Made by a program: the position numbers and the translations under genes. Source: Paulownia fortunei (Eukaryota > Streptophyta > Magnoliopsida > Lamiales > Paulowniaceae). Taken from it: a stretch of 64,000 bases of DNA. Within the stretch, counting starts at the first letter, position 1, and each line of letters starts with the position of its first letter. This document shows, one piece after another, positions 56,536-64,000 of this stretch. Below the pieces are notes generated by a model. It was not told where the DNA came from, made no database searches, and worked only from the letters and a program-made list of their open reading frames with translations. The stretch lies in NCBI GenBank assembly GCA_019321725.1, contig CM033121.1, positions 6,758,001-6,822,000 on the forward strand, given 5' to 3'.

Positions 56536-59500
56536 CGTGTTCAATACATACTTTAGCATAAAGAAATATTAGCATGGGATTGTTCCTCAAGCTTCCTCGA
56601 ATAAACAAGGCATTTATAATTAGAGAAACTCAAATATTATGCATTTCATAATTCGTTGGAACATACCATGAATGCTTCTATACTGGTAACTTGTTTGAAA
56701 GAGATTTCTTTTGCATAGGACATCTAAATCTATAACTTCTGATACAGATGGCATTTTTGTTAGCCATTTTTGAAAAATTTACAGGAAAAAAGTTGAAGAC
56801 AAGTCTAAAATTTCAATTTTGCTGCCAAATATAAAGAAAAATAATTCCAATTCATTATATAGTCAAACCACACATCCTTATTCTATAATATTAACTAGAT
56901 CAACTTTTCAGAGCATTTTTCCTAAACGAAATTACTAAATAATGTGTAAACAAATTTTCAACCATTTTTTTCTTATGTATACAAGTTGCTCATTTGCAAT
57001 AGTAAAATGTCTTTTTGTAGGAATTCAGTCAATGCGCATGGTTTCCTAACACCCTTAACATTCAGGACTCGTATACCTGAATAGTTAAAAAAAAACTATT
57101 AATAGAACATAATCCGTAATTGTGCATCCACCATTTCTCACCATTTCTAAAGAATTGATTTAGTCATCCTCCTTTTCACAATGTTCTTTAGTTAGATTTA
57201 AGAAAATTGATCAAAATAATCAATTATTTTGGGAATTACTAGAAAATTGATTACAAGTTAGGGGTAAAAGAATCAGAAATTCATTAAAACATGATTTAAG
57301 TAAGTCAAATTATAGTCACACAATATAAGATCAATTTCATGAAAAAATATTTTGGGTACGCTTGAATTAATTTTTTAGAAATATTTACATATATTCAATT
57401 TGAAAACATGTTTATCTTTCTACTGTTTTTTTTTATTAAGACAGGGTAAATTACATTCCCACCTTGAGGTTAAGGACCACATAAGAATGTCCCGTATTGT
57501 TTGACAAATTATATTGGCCGCCCCTATCACAACAAACATTAAAAGATTTGGTTTTCATCCCAGCGAACTATTTTCAAAATTTCACTATTTAGACTTTTTC
57601 ACCAAAAATGGCCCTATTCCCACTTAAATTGCCCAACCGAAAACAAAGCCCACCCCTATTACACCATTTTTCAAAGCTATACTCCACACCTAGTGTGGGT
57701 AGTGTCTACCAACATAGCCCAAGTCTCAATCAACAAAGCCTATGCCCAATGAAAGGAAACTTGCTTCAAAAATCATCTCATCTGCACACTAAAACCAAAA
57801 ACCAAAAGAGTGGGGCCCACTTTAGACACAAATATGATAACACCCCATCAAAGTAGGACCAAACCGTGACAATTCAAGTGAATTAATTCCATTTCATCAC
57901 CACAATTGAATAAAAAACTAATGCACTAAAAAAATTATAATATTTTATATGTATGCAATGGAAATGATGTTATTCAAAGTATAAAACCAACCAAAGTTTC
58001 TATTCTATCACGTTTTTCTACATAAATTCCCTAAAAATAACATAAATTAAATAAAATCTAATTTTCAATCATTTTCAATTGAAAAATCTAAACCAAACAC
58101 ATTTTCAGTTTTCACATTGAAACCAAAATCCCATTGAAAATGCTGGAAATGACAATCTCACCAAAAAAAAAAAAAAAAATCAAACGAGGCCTTAATATCT
58201 CTGTTAAAATAACATACTTAACACATTATTTTGTAATATGTAAATAGCAAAAGGGTATTATTGTTAGTATAAAAGATGCATATGTAATATCATTAGTTCA
58301 CATGCTAATATGACGATTTATTTTCCAATACCATTAACGAAAAGTTTTGTTACATTGAATGTAGGAATTAGAAGAAATATCTAGTGATTTAGTTCCAAAA
58401 AATAAAAATAAAATTTGTTGTAAGCAAATTCATATATATACATATTTATGTATACATACATTTCTACTTAAATATTTAGGTTTGATATTAACCCCATAAG
58501 CTTCATTTGCTCCACAAAAAAAGGGAGCATATAAAACGAAAGAAAGAGTTTTAGTTCTTTGCAAGCGATGAAGTTCTAAAAAAATGATAAAATGTTTTAA
58601 AAAATATATATAAATAATCTTAAATTCTTATAAAACAAAATATATTTCCCAACAAAACCTCAAATTGATGATTAATCAAAAAATTTCCATTACCATTGTC
58701 ATTATACAACTTTAATAATCTACTAGTTATAATTTCGACCCACTTTTTACAAAAATAAAAATAAAAAAATTAAAGGAAAATTTAAATTAAAATGCACAAA
58801 AATTTATCCCCCATTTCATTCAAAAAAATTGCATGGCTATAGAATCTAGACATCACTTTGATGAATATTTGAATTGGCATTCAAATATAATGTGAAGAAT
58901 AGTCAAAACTCTCTAAAAATTAACTAAATAAATAGATGGGAAGGTAAAGTTAAAGCTTGAATGAAAGACAACTAATGAAACTCAAAATACCAATTTAGGA
59001 TAAATTACACTCACACCACTAAGATTAAATTCGACTACAAAACATCATTTGAAGCGAGCAATTCACCACAACTAAAGGGCAAATTTTAACATCCAATTGT
59101 ATTTTCACATACATAAGCTTAACCCCATAACAATAAGCACTATAAGGGGTATCTATAATCTGTCTTTGGCATCGATTTTTCAATGTGATAATGCGTTTCC
59201 TTAGTTAATTACAAAAGTAGTTAGGAGTTTTGTAATTAAAAGATATTTTTGACTAAGGATGCAATGGAGCTATCAAAAAGCTGTTGGACATCATGAATAT
59301 CTTTGCCATTGCAACAGTTATTCCACAAATTTCGTCAAGATAAACAAGATGTATTTACCCAAAATTATTTTCAAAAGCACTTTTTCCAAAGTTATGCTTC
59401 ATTTTTCGAAACAAAAATCTATTTTCAGAAAATACCCTTTACAACATATTTGAAAACAAATAATTTAAACATGTCTTCTCAAAATAAAAGTCAAATAAAC

Positions 59501-59869
59501 AATTAATTGGTCAAATCTGGTAATTACTAGTCATTGCACAAATACATACAATTTTTTTTAAAAATACTCACATTTCTTAAGAACAAACTAGAAATTAAAT
59601 CCAATTAATACCTTCAGTTTTCAAATTGTTAAGCGAAAAAATGTGGTGAAAAAAGATTGTTAATACTGAATTCAATATTTTATTTTCATTCTTTTCTTCG
59701 AATAGTCATACTAAGAAAAATAAACTAAACAAATGATAACCTAAATTTCATTCATGTTGACACTCAATCTGCAATTGAGCCAACCGCATACCTTGTTCCT
59801 GAATCAATATGACAAAACATGATGACACTAAGCTTGCAATTGACACAAATTCTACCATTTTCCTCAAAC
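56536..59869. other. No gene recognised
   Basis: AT-rich sequence with a 17-18 A run near 58163. GGGTAAATTACATTCCCACC near 57444 and AGGATAAATTACACTCACAC near 58996 resemble a dispersed non-coding repeat start; no matching ends were resolved. The small frame at 57608-57856 (His/Pro/Lys-rich) has no recognisable domain. Confidence 0.5.
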
Positions 59870-60905
59870 AAAGAGGATAGCAATAGCTCACACCCATAAC
59901 TAGACCACGATAGTAGACCTATTTACACTTTCCAAAAGCAACAAACACGATTTCTAACCATGAACCTTTTTCTAGAATCTGCTTACCAACTTCCATGTAG
60001 TACTTCAAACTTAATTTGTCTCTGTGAACTTTTTCGCCCCTAATGTCCACTAAACAAGTTTAATACCTCATAACTAGCCTGTGCTACTAAAATATTAACT
60101 AACTAACTAATCGAAAGCCTAGCCGACTCACTTTTAACCGCTTGAAAGTCCAATTAACCGAAGACCAACATCGTCCCCATGGTTACTACAACGATTTTCC
60201 ACCGACTAAGTCGCTAATGTAATAGAAATAAAAGATACACTAATGACGTCATGGTAATGTGATAAGCACCAAAAGGCATACAATAACAGAGATTATGGTA
60301 ATGTGGTGGGCTAGAAAAGGTAAGCAATATGAAGTTAAGTGGACTCGAGAAAAGGTCAAAAGACTATAGATAACTCGAGCACTATGGCAACGTGATGATG
60401 GTTGGAAACGATAACCACCACCACCAACTAATCCACAATAGTAGACTTGTTTATGCTTCCCATGTGGTTTCTCTCCATGGACTTTCTTAGAAATGCTTAC
60501 AAACTTACATAATAGGAATTCAAACTCCATTTCTCAATATAACTTTTTTTACCCCACTTTTTACTTAATAATTCTAATATCTTATCTAACTAGCCCAGAT
60601 TAACCACTAGCCAATGGAAGAGCATCATCACCACAATGATTCCACATCCAACTAGTTGAAAGTCTAGCCAATGGAAGAGCAACATATTACCCCCATAATC
60701 ATGGTGGTAACCATTTCTATTTTGTGATGAAGTTGTTGATGTAACAGTATTGGAAGACAAGTTAGTGATGTTAAATTAATTTTTGGGACTAAAAAGGCAA
60801 CCAGTAATAGGGATTATATGAAACTAGAATAAAGTCAAAGGATTACGGACAACTTGAGCTTCGTTGAAAGAACATGATTATGGTTTGAAAAGATAACCAC
60901 AAGGT
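59870..60905. repeat. Diverged tandem duplication, about 520 bp, 2 copies
   Basis: ACCACGATAGTAGACCTATT at 59906 corresponds to TCCACAATAGTAGACTTGTT at 60430. The copies then share, in order, CTTACCAACTT/CTTACAAACTT, TTCAAACT, CTAGCC, AAAAGGCA, AACAGAGATTATGG/AATAGGGATTATAT, GTCAAA and GATAACCAC. Divergence and indels are considerable. No coding content was seen. Confidence 0.75.
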
Positions 60906-61094
60906 ATCGATAACTTATGGAACCTAGCGAGTAAAAATAGTGAGGATCATTGATTACAAAGAGGAAAAAAGGCCACCAATTTAATAGTTACATATAAGAG
61001 ATAGGATTTTCTTCAAGAGCATGGAAAAGCTATCAACAAAGACCAAACCAATAATGACAATGTTGATAGAACGAGTATTGGCAAAGGGAAAAAT

Positions 61095-61406
61095 GAGCAC
61101 TCTCACATGACTTCAAGTCGGTTAACAACGATGGGTAATGGTTTCAAGATGGTTTCTAGATGAGAGTTTGCAATGTTGGTACTGGAAAATAACGATTGAT
61201 TACTTTCACACGACTTCAAGTCGGTTAACAACGATGGGTAAATGGTTTCAAGATGGTTTCTAGATGAGAGTTTGCAATGTTGGTACTGGCAAATAATGGT
61301 TGACTACTCTCACATAACTTCAAGTCGGTTAACAGTGATATGTAAACGGTTTCAACATGGTTTCTAGATGAGAGTTTGCAATGTTGGTACTGGCAAATAA
61401 CGGTTG
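61095..61406. repeat. Tandem repeat, 3 x about 104 bp
   Basis: CTTCAAGTCGGTTAACA recurs at 61111, 61214 and 61318, each followed by TGGTTTCTAGATGAGAGTTT and GCAATGTTGGTACTGG. Copies 1 and 2 are nearly identical. Confidence 0.95.
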
Positions 61407-61920
61407 ATATGTTGATAGTTGTAGTTTCTAAAGATCAATTTAAAGTTTGATAACAATGAATCTTACAACAATATTATCTACATTCTTCAAAATATTTTGA
61501 AATTTCACATCCAATAATATACTTTGGGGTACTTTAGGTTCAATATTGCATAAGAATGTTTATTTAGTTTCTTGGTTGGCATTATTGTGTGTATATGTGT
61601 TTATAATTACAGAAAGTTCATAAAAATGAAATTCCATTACGGGATAGTTTAAGGTTACTTTCATGGTACGAACCATTCAAAATCATTTTGGTTATAGTTT
61701 GATAATAGAATATACTTTATCGAGAAAAATGGTCAATTATGACTACTAAATGAATTAGTAACTAGTGTTGGATTCAAATGTTAAATTTTTCACTCATAAA
61801 CCTTAAATAAACAAACAGTGTATTTTCAACATGTAGTTTCCACTTTTCCAACCCATTCCAACTCTCTACCCCAAAGGTTTTCCCAGTTGGGAATTTTATG
61901 TTTTTCACTCTTTCTTTATT
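61407..61920. other. No gene recognised
   Basis: AT-rich DNA between the 104-bp array and the MITE-like element. Confidence 0.5.
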
Positions 61921-62159
61921 ATTAGGGTAAATCAACTACCCTTGAGATTTGACCTATTCACAAAATATCCTCTTTATATTTCAAAATTACAAATATCCCC
62001 CTGAGGTATTACAAATACTCCCATGAGGTTTGTCTTTATCATACAAATACGCCCTTCAGTAGATATAGTTTGCAAAATTGAATCAGTAATTTATAAAATT
62101 AGAGTGTTTTTTCTGAAAATAGTAGAAACCTCAAGATTATTTTCATCATTTACCCTAAT
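61921..62159. mobile_element. MITE-like element with 12-bp terminal inverted repeats
   Basis: ATTAGGGTAAAT at 61921 is inverted exactly as ATTTACCCTAAT at 62148. The interior is 'ACCCTTGAGATTTGACC...TCCCCCTGAGGTATTAC...CCCATGAGGTTTGTC', a repeated phrase common to a plant dispersed repeat. Length is 239 bp. The superfamily and target duplication are unclear because the flanks are also ATT-rich. Confidence 0.55.
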
Positions 62160-63963
62160 TATTAATTATGTATCATTTCGTAATCGGTACTTCCACAACT
62201 TTATTCCATACCTACAAAATCAAAAGTATCTCCATTCTTTCCCACTTCAAGCAAAATAATATTTAACGATAATGAGATAGCTCTTGAGCCGTTCATTATT
62301 TTTTGGATCAGTAATGATATAATTCTATACCTTAGATAAAAAGAGTAAAATACTATCAAGATAATGAAGCATTGCCCTTACTAAGATTATTTAAATATCT
62401 AGAGATAACAAAAGTGCATGATCGGCATTATTACTTATCTTAAAAGGTATCAAGCACCTCATCCTAGTTTAAGAGCTAAGACTCGCCACTTAACTTCTTT
62501 CGTATTTTTGACAAGAAGCGAACGAATGAATACTATAGATAAAAGCCTTAAACCTTAAGTGGCATATGCAACATTTACAAAAAATAGAAAAGAATCACTT
62601 TATATTTCTCCTTGTAGTCAACTTATAGAAAGCTAAACAACAAATCTTTTGTTGTTTATTTTCAAGTAAAAGATATTGAATGTACATTTCTCTTATTTTG
62701 TCACCAATTTGTACTTTCCACCTTTACAAATTAACTATATATCTTCATCTTAATGATTTTTGGCAAGACTGATGATGATGAGTAAGATTCTCTTCTCCAT
62801 GAAGGTTGATGATAAAAGGACCTTAACTCTTATTTTATTGCTGTCGATAAATGATATCTTCAACCATCAACTTATCATTCATACTACAGAGCTCCAAAAC
62901 TAAAATTCTGAAGGAGATGGGCTGATTTGCAACTAAAGAGTGTTACCTATGACTGCACATCAATTACAATAACCAATACATGAGAGAAAAGAAGAAAAAG
63001 CTATACTACATTATTATAGCCCTTGGGAAACAAAATGTTGCAATTCAGAGTCATGAGACTTTAAACACAACATAAAATATAACAATAAGCAACCAATGTC
63101 AAAAACAACAATCATATACAGTCATTTGAACATATATTATTATATTATCAATCTAATTATTTTTAAGCATCGTCGTGTAGGATAACTAAATGATGATTAA
63201 CTTGACACGAGCATATAAGATTACTTTATTTCAATAGTGTTTGACTAAGTAGTGAGCACATATACTAATCAAATTGTGCTCTACGTAACCAAAGCATGCA
63301 AGCAAAAAACAACACGTCTCTAAGCACTCCAGCAAAGTTATTTATTGACAGAAAAACAAATTAGCTAAAATGATCTCAAAATAACATTTCTTTCTTTTTA
63401 TTAAGACCATTTTCTCCTTCAGTATGATTTTGAGTGTTTTGGGAAAACTAGGGAGTTGTATCAAGGAACGAGTGGAGAATGAAATTATGTTTGTTTTTTA
63501 TTTGAAAATAGTTGATGTGATATATTTTCGAGGAAAGTTGCAATTATTTTCATTTTTGAGAGCACATTTTTTACCATAGATGTCATATTATGTAAGTGTT
63601 GGAAAAATATGAATTTATTTTTTTAGAAGTATTCAAAGTGTGCTTTATTAGAGGTGTATATCGTTGATTTTCGAGGATTTTGTTTCCTTTAGTCTCCTGA
63701 TTTATAGGAGATTTGTTTTTTTTAGCTCCCGGTTTGAGGTGATTTTCTTTCCTTTTTTTTCCTCTTGTTTACTCTTGTAAAAGGCCTCTTTAGGCCCATC
63801 TAATACATACAATTCTCTTCTCAAATTATTATGGTGAACTATGAAACTAAAGATCTTGACACCATCCTTGAGCCTTCGAGCTAACAACCAAAAGGACAAA
63901 CAGCCTTTTGAGGCATTTCCCCTAGGTGACGGCGTCGATGAGGTCACAGAATGGCTGCTAACT
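62160..63963. other. No gene recognised
   Basis: The minus-strand frame at 63980-63702 lies next to the primer-binding-site-like motif and may be leader or gag sequence of an element that starts outside the window; it has no recognisable domain. Confidence 0.4.
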
Positions 63964-63975
63964 GCTCTGACACCA
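63964..63975 (-). other. Possible tRNA-Met primer-binding site
   Basis: On the minus strand this reads TGGTGTCAGAGC, one base from the plant retrotransposon primer site TGGTATCAGAGC that pairs with initiator tRNA-Met. An LTR would be expected at higher coordinates, beyond the window. Confidence 0.35.
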
Positions 63976-64000
63976 TTCATTACATTGCCCCATCACTAAA

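Noticed and set aside
61095..61406. Regularly spaced repeats as a CRISPR-like array
   Set aside because: Units of 104 bp are contiguous tandem copies with no distinct spacers, in a plant genome.

Overview
The window is nuclear DNA of a flowering plant, most likely a eudicot. It is AT-rich and sparsely genic. It holds decayed LTR retrotransposons of several lineages, small MITEs, a nuclear copy of plastid atpB-atpE, and a decayed piece of nuclear 25S rDNA. The only gene that looks intact is a spliced plant MIKC-type MADS-box gene. Species cannot be named from the sequence.

Layout. 1-4641: 3' half of a Ty3/gypsy chromovirus on the + strand (RNase H, integrase, chromodomain remnant, polypurine tract, 3' LTR). 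4642-7393: short duplications and microsatellites, no firm gene. 7394-17363: a nearly full-length but badly decayed Tat-lineage Ty3/gypsy element on the minus strand, with protease, RT, two RNase H-like segments, integrase, and a coiled-coil reading frame running antisense to it. 17364-21540: no gene. 21540-33560: segmental duplications. One module (A, A', A'') is present three times and another (B, B') twice; copy A carries a 2-kb solo LTR that A' lacks. The plastid atpB/atpE fragment lies between B and A''.

33094-37235 (minus): exons 2-7 of a FLOWERING LOCUS C-like MADS-box gene, with exon sizes 79/62/100/42/42/87 and open frames throughout. Exon 1 (the MADS domain) was not found and may lie in the upper window or beyond it. 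Module B, 28716-28960, is a duplicated pseudogene remnant of exons 6-7, with a 40-bp frameshifted exon 6. Modules A, A' and A'' lie on the 3' side of these copies, so the region is best read as a decayed tandem array of FLC-like loci.

37236-49300: intron 1 and/or intergenic DNA with a Stowaway MITE and tandem repeats. 49322-50771: Ty1/copia RT-RNase H remnant followed by a presumed LTR start. 51000-53290: unrecognised minus-strand frames, a patchwork insertion, and a Ty3/gypsy protease remnant. 53995-54690: two tandem duplications abutting a 1.8-kb 25S rRNA pseudogene (54753-56535). 56536-64000: no gene, several tandem repeats, a MITE-like element, and a primer-binding-site-like motif at the extreme end that suggests another minus-strand retroelement starting just outside. 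All calls come from reading and manual translation; no database search was possible.
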